Source: Paracoccus tibetensis (GTDB lineage Bacteria; Pseudomonadota; Alphaproteobacteria; Rhodobacterales; Rhodobacteraceae). From it: a DNA stretch of 64,000 nt. Under the pieces are notes generated by a model that was not told the DNA's origin, searched no databases, and saw nothing but the letters and a program-made list of their open reading frames with translations. This document shows positions 56,103 through 64,000 of this stretch, one piece after another. The position numbers and the translations under genes were made by a program. The stretch lies in assembly GCF_900102505.1 (NCBI RefSeq), contig NZ_FMVT01000003.1, forward strand, positions 248,001 to 312,000, in the 5' to 3' direction. Numbering within the stretch: the first letter of the stretch is position 1; each line of letters begins with the position of its first letter.

Positions 56103-57319
56103 TTGAACGTCTTGATCTTTGACTTATATCCTGAAGCCCCTTCCGATAATCGACATAGCGAATTTGAAGATATCGTTTGCACCACTCTCAGATGCACCGT
56201 GCATCGACTTAAGAGGTTCCAGAATGGCGAGTCGTTTGACGTCTGGCTGGAGAGCGCGAGGAGCGCGATAAGGGATGCAAATCTAATCGTTCTGCTCACG
56301 CCTTGGCGAATGCTGCGTTATCTTTCAGAGCATGCAGATGAGCTATCGGGCATTATATGCGATAAACTCCGCGCTGGAACTCCTGCTATAGTCGAGTTAG
56401 GTAGGAACGATGCCATAGCTTTGCACCCGGCCTCGGTTGCCGAAAAAGCCGCAGAGCGGATCTATAGCGCATTAGGGATCAAGTTGTTTCCGATTCGCGT
56501 GTCGCTCCCAAGGGCTATCAACGAAAATGCAAATGAGTATTGCATCACCATCTCACCAGAGGACAGCGTTCTTCGGCCTGAGTACATCGATCCGGACGAA
56601 AAGCTGTATGTAAATCAGCCAATGTTGCTAAGCTGCAATGCTGGTACATATCCAATGGTAGAGGCTCCGCTTGGAGCAAAATTCATTACAGACCTAGACT
56701 TGCTTACTTCTAGTATTCCAGGAGTTCGCCCGACGATTATGGCATATAAGAAGTCCCGGAGCACATTCCAGTTCATTAGCTCGGCGGGAATTTTACACGA
56801 TGGCTATGAGGCTCTCGGAGGTTTCTATGTTCGCGGCGCCGCGGAGAACAGGAATTTTATTGCCGCCATAGCATTGGAAGCTGGAAGAAGTGCAGACACG
56901 CTCGAAAACAGGGCGTTGCGAGCTTACGAACCATTCATACGCTGTGAAAGAGCCGCTGGACGCATCCTGTTGGCGATATCTAACGGTGATGTTGAAAAGG
57001 TGTTGGTAGGTAAGGTGAAAGTAAAGCTTAAAGAGATATATAAAGGCGACTTGGGTCGATTGACGCTTTTGGAAATGCTTGAAAGTTTCCGGGCCAAGTC
57101 GCAAGGACCCTGTTCAGTCAACTGTTCGACGGCGAAGGTGGCGTCTCGAGACAGGATCTTGCAAATCTCATAGAAACGGTCAACGGCGGGGCGAGGAATA
57201 TTCTTGCCCACCCAGCCAAGACAGTATTAGGAAAATCCACTATCTCAGATGCCGATATAGAAAACCTAGAGGCGCTTGACCGAACTCTATGGAGAGCAGA
57301 AACGCGCGTGACGCTTTGA
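56103..57319 (+). pseudogene. Low-GC orphan gene broken by a frameshift
   Basis: I do not recognise this protein. A TTG start at 56103 (GGAG upstream) opens 356 codons beginning MNVLIFDLYPEAP, but the last 25 or so look non-natural. From 57083 another frame opens and reads protein-like to a stop at 57317-57319: ARTLFSQLFDGEGG, then GGARNILAHPAKTVLGKS and LEALDRTLWRAETRVTL. A one-base loss or gain between 57083 and 57110 would join both into about 404 residues. Codon use and GC are far below the neighbours, which suggests horizontal transfer. No membrane segments or known catalytic motif are seen. A sequencing error or programmed shift is the alternative. Confidence 0.6.
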
Positions 57320-57366
57320 TTCCGTATTGAGATACTGCACTTTGCGGTTTTACTCTGGCGGTAGCC

Positions 57367-57894
57367 TCACATCCCATTCCGCCTCATCATCTCCTCCAGC
57401 AGCGCCTTCTTCCCCCTCTCGCTGATCCGGCGGGGTCCCTCCATGGGCACCCCCGCCCCGAGGCCCAAAGGGGAACGCAGCGGCTCCTCGCCCATGCCCG
57501 CCAGCGCCGCATCCTCCTCGCGCTGCAGATCGCCGAATTCGGGGCGGCGGCCCTCCAGCCCCTCGGCCTCGCGGCGCCTCAGGTAGTCCATCGTCTCGGC
57601 CCCCTCGATCAGCCCCGCCAGCCGAGCATGCATCCAGCCCGCCACGATCCGGTTGACCCGCGCCTGCTAGTCCGGCCCCATCGACCGGAAGAACTTGACC
57701 ACATCCGCATCCAGCCGCAGCGTGACGCGCGTCTTCGCGCACCGCCCCCGCTCAAGCGCGATCTGGTGCCATTCCTCGGGGATGCGCATCCGGGACAGGA
57801 CCGTGCTGTGCAGGTCCCATTCCAGCATCCGCATCGCGTCCGCCATGTAGTGGTAATTCGCCCGCCGCACCTCGGCCGTCTTGCCCGCGCCCAT
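57367..57894 (-). pseudogene. BrnA-like ribbon-helix-helix antitoxin relic with internal TAG
   Basis: From ATG 57894 the minus strand encodes 75 residues ending KTRVTLRLDADVVKFFRSMGPD, then TAG at 57667-57669, then the same frame continues QARVNRIVAGWMHARLAG to a stop at 57367. The RHH segment is like BrnA antitoxins, where a Tyr is usual at the stop position (GPDYQ-type), so a Tyr codon probably mutated to TAG. The N-terminal and long C-terminal parts are not typical of short BrnA. No BrnT toxin gene is next to it. A downstream restart at 57645 could give a fragment only. Confidence 0.6.
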
Positions 57895-57959
57895 GCCCGC
57901 ACCCCGTTTCTGACCGGCTCCAGACTGGCGGCGGGTGGTTAACGGCGGCTTAAGGGGGC

Positions 57960-58025
57960 GTGCGTTGTCGGTGTACGTTCGGTGCACGCGCGGTGCACGC
58001 CCGGTGCCTACGCTGTGCGGGCCAG
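57960..58025 (+). repeat. Array B: six 11-bp GTGCAC-type units
   Basis: Six contiguous 11-bp units: GTGCGTTGTCG, GTGTACGTTCG, GTGCACGCGCG, GTGCACGCCCG, GTGCCTACGCT, GTGCGGGCCAG. They align unit for unit with array A at 30723: unit 3 is identical, and the outer units 1 and 6 are GTGCG in both. The array overlaps the last six codons of cobF (minus) and lies upstream of the RHH relic. The function is unknown. Confidence 0.78.
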
Positions 58026-58742
58026 AAGATAGCAGTCCATGATCCACCCATGCGCTGCCCGCGCCCTTGCCCGAGCCTCGAAAATTCGCGCCCCCGCCTC
58101 GGCCAGAGGCCCCATGTCCAGCATTTCCTCGCCCATCCCCAGGTAAGCGCCCCACCAGATGAACAGCCCCTCCGGCGCCAGCGCCCGAAAGCTGCATTCC
58201 CCGTCCAGCATCACCACCACCCGGTCCGCATCAGCGGGAAACCCGCCCTCGCGCAGCCGCCGCCCGGTTGTGATAAGCACCTCATTTCCAACGGAGTTCA
58301 GAGGGATGACATGCGCCGCACACAGCGCCTGCACCGCTGTGATCCCCGGCACGACCTTGGCCGGCCAGCCCACCCGCGCCGCGATCCTGAGGCTGCTGTC
58401 ATAGAGCGAAGGGTCCCCCCAGACCAGCATCGCCACCGTCCCGCCCTCCGGCAGCGCCGCCCGCACCGCGGCCTCCCACGCCGCCGCGATGGCGTCGTGC
58501 CAAAGCTCAACCCCCTGAAGATAGGGCAGATCCTGGTCCCGCACCGGCAGATCGACCTCGGCCACGAGGCCGCCCGGCCGGTGCCGCGCCAGCATGGCAA
58601 GGCGCAGATGCGCCAGGTCCTCCTTGCCCGCGCCCTTGCGGGGAAGCAGAACAAGATCAGCCTCTTGCAGGGCGCGGACGCCCTGCAGGGTCAGGTGGTC
58701 GGGATGGCCCGTGCCCGCCCCGACCAGAACCAGGTCGATCAC
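58008..58742 (-). CDS. cobF: Precorrin-6A synthase (deacetylating)
   Basis: SAM-dependent C1 methyltransferase of the aerobic cobalamin pathway, which also removes the extruded acetyl group; 244 residues. The tetrapyrrole methylase fold shows LVLVGAGTGHPDHLTLQGVRAL at the start, VAMLVWGDPSLYDSSLR for the SAM loop, and VVPGITAVQALCAAHVIPLN. The start is a GTG at 58742, in a GTGA overlap with the cbiM stop. The 3' end runs into the GTGCAC array. Confidence 0.9.
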   Translation of the reverse strand: MIDLVLVGAGTGHPDHLTLQGVRALQEADLVLLPRKGAGKEDLAHLRLAMLARHRPGGLVAEVDLPVRDQDLPYLQGVELWHDAIAAAWEAAVRAALPEGGTVAMLVWGDPSLYDSSLRIAARVGWPAKVVPGITAVQALCAAHVIPLNSVGNEVLITTGRRLREGGFPADADRVVVMLDGECSFRALAPEGLFIWWGAYLGMGEEMLDMGPLAEAGARIFEARARARAAHGWIMDCYLLARTA

Positions 58743-59404
58743 GCGTAGAGCCGCGGCGTCACCAGCGCGCTGCCGCGCAGACCCCGCGCCGCCTTGGCGC
58801 CCGCAAGAACGGCCAGGTCCACCAGCGGCTCGATGGCGATGACCAGAAGGTACGCCGCGCCGAAGGTCAGGATCCCGCCCGTCGCTTCGACGCCTTGACC
58901 CCAGAGCGCCCAGAAGGCGACCCAAGCCACCACGCCCCCTTGGAAGGCCGTCGACAGCGCCAGCGCCTGGCCGTAGCGCAGGTCCACATAGGCCGTCCCC
59001 GGCGCGATCACCCGCCGCGCCAGCGCCGCCACCGCGAACAGCGGCACCAGCAGCGTGGTCACGTTCATCGCGTATTGCGGCAGGTCCGACGGCGCGAAGA
59101 GAAGGCTCTGCACCAGAAGCCCGAGCGCCAGCCCGAACGCCGCCGGCGCCGCGCCGAACAGCAGGAACAGAGTCGAGCCAAGGATCAGGTGCACCTCGGA
59201 CACGCCCACGGGCGCGGTCGGCAGGACCTCGAAGAAGACGAAGGTCGCGGCCGTGGCGAGGCCCGTGCGCGCCAGCAGCGAGGTCGCGCCGCGCTCGCGC
59301 AGGGCGTCCCAGCCCAGCTTCAGCGCGTAAAGGCCGGCGGTGGCGGCGGTGGCGTAGCTCAGGATCAGTTTGGCACCGTTCACGATGCCGGGCTCGATAT
59401 GCAT
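58739..59404 (-). CDS. cbiM: CbiM-like cobalt transport membrane protein
   Basis: Substrate-specific membrane subunit of cobalt ECF-type uptake, 221 residues with six to seven membrane helices. The mature start MHIEPGIVNGAK keeps the N-terminal Met-His used to hold the metal in CbiM/NikM. The ATG at 59404 follows AAGGAGAG. No cbiN, cbiQ or cbiO is beside it, so it either pairs with ATPase parts elsewhere or works alone. It is the first gene behind the cobalamin riboswitch, which fits repression of cobalt uptake when B12 is plentiful. Confidence 0.78.
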   Translation of the reverse strand: MHIEPGIVNGAKLILSYATAATAGLYALKLGWDALRERGATSLLARTGLATAATFVFFEVLPTAPVGVSEVHLILGSTLFLLFGAAPAAFGLALGLLVQSLLFAPSDLPQYAMNVTTLLVPLFAVAALARRVIAPGTAYVDLRYGQALALSTAFQGGVVAWVAFWALWGQGVEATGGILTFGAAYLLVIAIEPLVDLAVLAGAKAARGLRGSALVTPRLYA

Positions 59405-59451
59405 ATGCTCTCTCCTTGCCGTCACACCCGACGGCTTCCATGGGTTTCGCG

Positions 59452-59655
59452 CATGGCCGGTCTCCTGGCTCGCGGGTCAGGGCGCGGCGTCGGCCTTCCC
59501 GGGTCTCCCCAGTGGCATCACGTGACGCGCGCTCGCCGCATACAGTCGCGGGGGCGGCTGAGGCTTCGGGCGCCGCGATTGGGTCCGCCCTTCCTCATTC
59601 CCGATGAAGCCCGACGCTGCGCGTCTGGTGGGCACCATGCCGGATCACCTAAGGG
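59452..59655 (-). ncRNA. Cobalamin riboswitch upstream of cbiM-cobF
   Basis: Minus-strand order: GGTGCCC, CATCGGGAAT, GCCGCCCCCGCGACTGTA, the B12-box-like GATGCCACTGG, then GACCCGGGAAGGC and GAGCCAGGAGACCGGCC. These are the standard conserved blocks of AdoCbl aptamers. It sits between cobB and cbiM, with about 48 bases from its 3' end to the cbiM start, so it should lower cbiM-cobF expression when cobalamin is high. Confidence 0.94.
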
Positions 59656-59672
59656 TGAAGCGGGCCGCCGGG

Positions 59673-61010
59673 TCAAGTCGCCGCAGGCGCGATGAGGTGA
59701 AAGAAGGTGCCCGTAACGCTCCCGCCACCCGGCATCACCCGGTGGCTGCCGGTCTCGGGGACGGGCGCGCCGGTGGCGTCCGTCACCTCGGCCAGCGGCG
59801 CGTCAGGCTGGGCGGTGATCGAGGCGTAGTGGAACTCGTGCCCCCGCAGCGCCTGCCAGCCGAGGCCCGGCAGCGGCGCCAGCAGCGCCGCGCGGCGGTA
59901 GCCCAAATGCATCCGGCGCTTGGCGTAGCTGGTTTCCAGCCGCAGAAGGCCCAGCATCGGGTGGCGCACCCCCTCGGCATCCACCAGCCCCGCCCCGAGC
60001 GTCATGTAGCCGCCGCATTCGCCATGGACCGGCCGCGTCTCGGCGAAGCGGTGCATCGCGCGGCGGAAGCGGTCCGCGGCGGCGAGGCGGGGGGCGTGCA
60101 GCTCGGGATAGCCGCCGGGCAGCCAGCAGCAATCGGCGCTGTCGTCGGGGGCTTCGTCGGCCAGCGGCGAGAAGGGCAGGATGGTGGCGCCCGCGCGCCG
60201 CCAGGCGTCCAGCACATGCGGATAGGTGAAGCTGAAGGCCGCGTCGCGGGCCAGAGCGATGCGTCCGCCGGGCGGGGGCAGGGGGCGCGGCGCGGCGGCC
60301 TCGGGCAAAGGGCGTGCGGCGGCGGCGGCGATGATCGCGTCCAGGTCGCAATGGGCCGCGATGAAGGCGCCGGCATGGTCGAGGATGGCCTGCAGCCCCT
60401 CGGTCTCCTCCGCCTGGACAAGGCCCAGATGCCGCTCGGGCAGGGTGATGTTGCCCTGCCGCGGCAGCGCGCCGAGGACGGGGATGCCGGCCGCCGCCAT
60501 GCCCTCGCGGATCAGCGCGTCATGCCGGGGCGAGGCGACGCGGTTCAGCACCACGCCGGCGAAGGGCAGGTCCGGGCGCAGGCTGGCAAAGCCCCGCGCG
60601 GTCGCGGCGGCCGATTGCGCCTGCCCGGAGACGTCGATGATCAGCACAACCGGCCAGCCCATCATCGCCGCGACCTCGGCGCTGGAGCCGATGCCGGTCT
60701 CGCCGGGCTTCGCCACCCCGTCGAAAAGGCCCATCGAGCCCTCGGCCAGGATCAGGTCGGCGGGCGGCTGGCTGGCGACGTGATGGATCAGGCGTCCCGG
60801 CTCCATCGCCCAGGCATCGAGGTTGAAGCTGGCCCGGCCGGAGGCGGCGCGGTGAAAGCCGGGGTCGATATAGTCGGGGCCGGACTTGAAGGGCTGCACG
60901 CTCAGCCCGCGCTGGCGCAGCGCCGCCAGCAGGCCCAGCATCAGGACGGTCTTGCCCGTCCCGGATGCGGGGGCCGAGATCATCAGGCCCGGGGTGAGTG
61001 GCGGGGTCAT
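59673..61010 (-). CDS. cobB: Hydrogenobyrinic/cobyrinic acid a,c-diamide synthase
   Basis: ATP- and glutamine-dependent amidation of the a and c side chains of the corrin; 445 residues. The N terminus is a dethiobiotin-synthase-like P-loop domain ([20 protein letters not shown]), with [13 protein letters not shown] following. The C terminus is a class I glutaminase-like domain with the nucleophile Cys in [13 protein letters not shown]. The ATG at 61010 overlaps the cobM stop. The cobalamin riboswitch follows its 3' end. Confidence 0.92.
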   Translation of the reverse strand: MTPPLTPGLMISAPASGTGKTVLMLGLLAALRQRGLSVQPFKSGPDYIDPGFHRAASGRASFNLDAWAMEPGRLIHHVASQPPADLILAEGSMGLFDGVAKPGETGIGSSAEVAAMMGWPVVLIIDVSGQAQSAAATARGFASLRPDLPFAGVVLNRVASPRHDALIREGMAAAGIPVLGALPRQGNITLPERHLGLVQAEETEGLQAILDHAGAFIAAHCDLDAIIAAAAARPLPEAAAPRPLPPPGGRIALARDAAFSFTYPHVLDAWRRAGATILPFSPLADEAPDDSADCCWLPGGYPELHAPRLAAADRFRRAMHRFAETRPVHGECGGYMTLGAGLVDAEGVRHPMLGLLRLETSYAKRRMHLGYRRAALLAPLPGLGWQALRGHEFHYASITAQPDAPLAEVTDATGAPVPETGSHRVMPGGGSVTGTFFHLIAPAAT

Positions 61011-61774
61011 TCGGGAAACCTCGGCTCGTCGCCGACAGGGCGGTAGCGGCGGTCGTAATCGGCGGCGTAGAGGCGGCTGTCGTCGAAGCCCTCGGCAGCG
61101 AGCGCACGTCCGACGAGGATCAGCGCAGTGCGGTCGATGTCCCCGGCCTCGAGGCTGCCAAGCGTGCCCCGGATGACGCGCTGGTCGGGCCAGCTGGCGC
61201 GGAAGACGATCGCGGCGGGACAATCCGCGCCGTAATGGGGGATCAGCTCGGCGCGGACGGTCTCCAGCGCGTGGATCGACAGGTGGATCGCCAGCGTGGC
61301 GCCGGTGGCGGCGAAGGCGGCGAGGCGCTCGGTCTCGGGCATGGAGGAGGCGCGGCCGGGGGTGCGGGTCAGCACGACGGATTGCGCGAGGCCGGGCAGG
61401 GTCAACTCGACCTCCAGCGCGGCGGCGGCGGCGGCGAAGCTGGGCACGCCGGGGACGACGTTCACCGGGATCTGAAGCGCGCGCAGGCGGCGCAGCTGCT
61501 CGCCCATCGCGGACCAGATCGACAGATCGCCGGAATGGAGGCGCGCGACGTCATGGCCCGCCTCATGCGCGGCGGCGATGTCGGCGATGATCTGATCGAG
61601 GCTCAGCGGCGCCGTGTTCACGATGCGCGCGCCGGGGGGGCAATGGGTCAGCAGCGCGGGCGGCACCAAGCTGCCGGCATAGAGGCAGACCGGGCAGGCC
61701 GCGATCAGGTCGCGGCCGCGGAGGGTGATGAGGTCGGCCGCGCCCGGACCGGCGCCGATGAAATGGACGGTCAT
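61007..61774 (-). CDS. cobM: Precorrin-4 C(11)-methyltransferase
   Basis: SAM-dependent methylation at C11 of precorrin-4, 255 residues. [18 protein letters not shown] opens the tetrapyrrole methylase fold; [18 protein letters not shown] and [15 protein letters not shown] are the SAM- and substrate-binding blocks. It overlaps both cobE upstream and cobB downstream by four bases, so cobL, cobE, cobM and cobB are one tightly coupled run. Confidence 0.94.
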   Translation of the reverse strand: MTVHFIGAGPGAADLITLRGRDLIAACPVCLYAGSLVPPALLTHCPPGARIVNTAPLSLDQIIADIAAAHEAGHDVARLHSGDLSIWSAMGEQLRRLRALQIPVNVVPGVPSFAAAAAALEVELTLPGLAQSVVLTRTPGRASSMPETERLAAFAATGATLAIHLSIHALETVRAELIPHYGADCPAAIVFRASWPDQRVIRGTLGSLEAGDIDRTALILVGRALAAEGFDDSRLYAADYDRRYRPVGDEPRFPE

Positions 61775-62091
61775 GGGACCTCTGCAATGGCGATGGTGAC
61801 GGTGCCGAAGGCTTGGCGGGCCTGGATCAGGCGCCCGCCCGCGGCGATGGCGGCGGCCTCGGCGACCGAGCCGGTGCCGAAGGCGGCCGTGATGCGGGGC
61901 GATTGCGTGGGGGTCACGACGCCGGCGACCTCGACGAGGCGCAGGGGCAGGTTCAGCAGGGCCGCCACAGGGCGCAGCTCGGCCTCGCGCGCAGGGATGG
62001 TGGCGATCGCGTCGGGCTTGGCGCCCATGATGACGGCGGCCAGGATCTCGGGCGGGGTGCCGGGGCGGCAGCCGATGCCGGCTATGCGCAT
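61771..62091 (-). CDS. cobE: CobE/CbiG C-terminal family protein
   Basis: A 106-residue protein of the CobE (CbiG C-terminal) family, seen in many aerobic cobalamin clusters; its exact role is still unclear. Features are [36 protein letters not shown] and [13 protein letters not shown]. The ATG at 62091 has GGAG six bases upstream and overlaps the cobL end by ten bases; an ATG at 62103 is an alternative. Confidence 0.85.
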   Translation of the reverse strand: MRIAGIGCRPGTPPEILAAVIMGAKPDAIATIPAREAELRPVAALLNLPLRLVEVAGVVTPTQSPRITAAFGTGSVAEAAAIAAGGRLIQARQAFGTVTIAIAEVP

Positions 62092-63269
62092 GTCAGGCTC
62101 CATTGCACCAGCGGCCGGGCGGGCTGCCAGCCGCGCATGGTGCCCAGGGGGGCGGCGCGGGCCAGCTCGATCCGCAGCAGCTCGCCGCCGTGGCGGGCGT
62201 GAAGCTGGGTCAGCAGCGCCTCGGTTTCCAGCGTGACGGCATTGGCGACGAGGCGTGTGCCAGGGGGCAGGGGCAGCAATGCGTTAAACAGCGCCGGGCT
62301 GGCGCCGCCGCCTATGAAGATGGCATCGGGTTCGGGGAGGCCGGTGAGTGCCTCGGGGGCGGTGCCATGGCGCGGCTCGATCCGGTGGGCGAGGCCGAAG
62401 CGGGCGCGGTTCTCCTCGATCAGGGCCAGGCGGTCCGCGCGCGGCTCGATGCAGATGGCGCGCCCGCCGGCCAGCGCCCATTCGACCGAGATCGCCCCCG
62501 AGCCGCCGCCGATGTCCCAGAGCAGCGCGCCGGGCCGGGGTTGCAGGGCGGCCAAGGTCAGGGCGCGGACAGGGGCCTTGGTAATCTGGCCCTCATGGGC
62601 GAACAGATCGTCGGGACGGCCAGGCGTGGCGGGCAGGCCATAGCCGCGCGGCAGGTCCGCGCCGTCGATGGCGACGGCGACGGGGGCGGCGCAGGTCATC
62701 TGGAACGCGTCGGCGCGGCTCTCGCGGAGCCGCTCGGCGGGGCCGCCGAGGCGTTCCAGCACGATCAGGCGCGCGGCCTCCGCGCCCTCGGCCAACAGCC
62801 ACTCGGCCAGCGCGGCGGGGGCGTCCCCGTCCCGCAGCGTCGCGATGATCCGGCAGCCGCGCGCCAGGTGGGGGCGCAGCCGCTCGAACGGGGCGGCGTG
62901 GAGGCCGAGGGCCGTCACCTCCTCGATCCGCCAGCCGAGGCGGGCCGCCGCCAGCGACAGCGTGCCGGGGGTGGGCAGGGCGCGCCATTCCCCCGGCGCC
63001 AGCGCCGCGGTCAGCGTCCCGCCGGCGCCGAACCAGAAGGGATCGCCCGAAGCCAGCACCACCACGCGCCGGCCGCCAAGCGCCAGCACCGGGGCAATGT
63101 CGAAAGGGACGGGCCAGGCGCGGCCCCGTGCGCCGGCCTCGGCCAGCGTCAGGTGGCGGGGGGCGCCGAAGATGGTCTCGGCCCCGGCCAGCGCGCTGCG
63201 GCTTGCATCGGTCAGGCCGGCGAGGCCATCTTCGCCCAGACCGATGATGGTGAGCCAGGGATCAGCCAT
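62082..63269 (-). CDS. cobL: Precorrin-6Y C5,15-methyltransferase (decarboxylating)
   Basis: Bifunctional enzyme, 395 residues: an N-terminal CbiE-like methylase ([31 protein letters not shown]) and a C-terminal CbiT-like methylase with [18 protein letters not shown] and [13 protein letters not shown]. It methylates C5 and C15 and removes the C12 acetate carboxyl. Its ATG (63267-63269) overlaps the ATG of divergent cobK in a single CATG; a GTG at 63296 is a less likely longer start. Confidence 0.93.
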   Translation of the reverse strand: MADPWLTIIGLGEDGLAGLTDASRSALAGAETIFGAPRHLTLAEAGARGRAWPVPFDIAPVLALGGRRVVVLASGDPFWFGAGGTLTAALAPGEWRALPTPGTLSLAAARLGWRIEEVTALGLHAAPFERLRPHLARGCRIIATLRDGDAPAALAEWLLAEGAEAARLIVLERLGGPAERLRESRADAFQMTCAAPVAVAIDGADLPRGYGLPATPGRPDDLFAHEGQITKAPVRALTLAALQPRPGALLWDIGGGSGAISVEWALAGGRAICIEPRADRLALIEENRARFGLAHRIEPRHGTAPEALTGLPEPDAIFIGGGASPALFNALLPLPPGTRLVANAVTLETEALLTQLHARHGGELLRIELARAAPLGTMRGWQPARPLVQWSLTCA

Positions 63270-64000
63270 GACGCGCGTGCTTCTGCTGGGCGGCACGACC
63301 GAAGCGAGCCGCCTCGCCGCCCTTCTGGCGCGCGAGAAGGTGGCGGCCGTCTTTTCCTATGCCGGCCGGACGGCGGCGCCGGTTCCGCAGCCTTTGCCGA
63401 CGCGGATCGGCGGCTTCGGCGGGCCCGAGGGGCTGGCGGCGTGGCTGCGGGCCGAGCGGATCACGCATGTGGTGGATGCCACCCATCCCTTCGCCGCGCA
63501 GATGAGCCAAAACGCCCATGCCGCCTGCGCCGCGCTGAACCTGCCGCTGCTGGCGCTCCAGCGGCCCGCCTGGCAGGCGGGGCCGGGCGATGACTGGCTC
63601 CACGTCCCCGACATCGCGGCGGCCGCGCGGGCGCTGCCCGAGGCTCCGGCGCGGGTCTTTCTGGCCATCGGCAAGCAGAACCTGCCGGCCTTCGCGCATC
63701 TGCCGCATCGCTGGCTGCTGCGCCTCGTCGATCCGCCCGAGGTGCCGCCCCTGCCGAACGCTGACATCGTCATCGCGCGCGGCCCCTTCACCAGCGAGGG
63801 CGACCGGGCGCTGATGGCGGCGCATAGGATCACGCATCTGGTCGCCAAGAACAGCGGGGGGGCGGGGGCCGAGGGAAAGCTGGCCGCCGCCCGCGCGCTC
63901 GGGGTCCGCGTCGTGATGATCGACCGCCCGGCGCTGCCGCCGCGCGCCGAGGTGGCGCGCCCCAAGGAGGCACTGGACTGGCTGCATCACACCGCCTCCG
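63268..64000 (+). CDS. cobK: Precorrin-6A reductase, 3' truncated by window
   Basis: NADPH-dependent reduction of precorrin-6A. 244 codons are visible with no stop before the window ends. The opening VLLLGGTTEASRLAALLA, the block VVDATHPFAAQMSQNAHAAC and AKNSGGAGAEGKLAAARALG near the end are characteristic. The ATG at 63268 has AGGGA six bases upstream, inside the cobL gene on the other strand. It converts the cobF product into the cobL substrate. Confidence 0.92.
   Translation, partial: MTRVLLLGGTTEASRLAALLAREKVAAVFSYAGRTAAPVPQPLPTRIGGFGGPEGLAAWLRAERITHVVDATHPFAAQMSQNAHAACAALNLPLLALQRPAWQAGPGDDWLHVPDIAAAARALPEAPARVFLAIGKQNLPAFAHLPHRWLLRLVDPPEVPPLPNADIVIARGPFTSEGDRALMAAHRITHLVAKNSGGAGAEGKLAAARALGVRVVMIDRPALPPRAEVARPKEALDWLHHTAS

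Overview
High-GC DNA with Rhodobacteraceae-type gene content: an alpha-glucoside (agl) operon, FlaF/FlbT flagellin control, CtrA-lineage style flagellar genes, aerobic cobalamin synthesis, LpcC-type LPS core glycosyltransferase and a characteristic GATATTT-tailed intergenic repeat. I place it in the Rhodobacterales (Paracoccus/Rhodobacter relatives) from gene content and base composition only. Most of the window is ordinary chromosome; the clearest foreign-looking segment is the lower-GC stretch at about 56.04-57.35 kb.

Layout. 0-3.6 kb: end of an alpha-glucoside uptake and hydrolysis operon (aglG-aglA-aglK). 3.7-7.8 kb: a Fis-type activator, a perfect 20-bp palindrome, an aldehyde dehydrogenase, a topoisomerase IB and a DUF779 protein. 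7.9-8.8 kb: argC. 8.8-16.7 kb: a seven-gene sugar operon on the minus strand (ABC permease, binding protein, ATPase, zinc dehydrogenase, UxaA-type dehydratase, SDR, FAH hydrolase) with a divergent double-winged-helix GntR regulator, resembling an oxidative L-fucose-type route to pyruvate. 16.8-24.6 kb: TetR regulator, TMADH/DgcA-like flavoprotein, BCCT carrier, AmaA-like oxidase and AmaB-like dehydrogenase; together they suggest use of an N-methylated cyclic amino acid such as N-methylpipecolate or a pipecolate betaine. 24.9-27.1 kb: tRNA-Pro(CGG), an EamA exporter and leuB. 27.2-30.7 kb: secreted protein, MFS carrier, LpcC and a small GT29 (sialyltransferase)-like protein. 30.9-38.6 kb: asd, carbonic anhydrase, M17 peptidase, NlpC/P60, truB, rbfA, dapB. 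38.6-43.3 kb: gcvT-gcvH-gcvP behind a tandem glycine riboswitch. 43.4-46.8 kb: an FbpC-like ATPase, an atypical SDR, a 758-bp stretch without a recognisable gene, and rpe. 46.9-52.4 kb: flagellar genes (fliK-flgD; flgJ, FlgN-like, flagellin, flaF, flbT, DUF1217). 52.7-56.0 kb: carB. 56.1-57.9 kb: two broken accessory genes. 58.0-64.0 kb: cobalamin genes cobF, cbiM (behind a cobalamin riboswitch), cobB, cobM, cobE, cobL and divergent cobK running off the end.

Most interesting observations: two matching arrays of six GTGCAC-type units with an exact 11-bp period at 30.72 and 57.96 kb; a frameshifted low-GC orphan gene; a GT29-like LPS-type glycosyltransferase; the amaAB/demethylase/BCCT gene set; and divergent cobK/cobL start codons that overlap in a single CATG.
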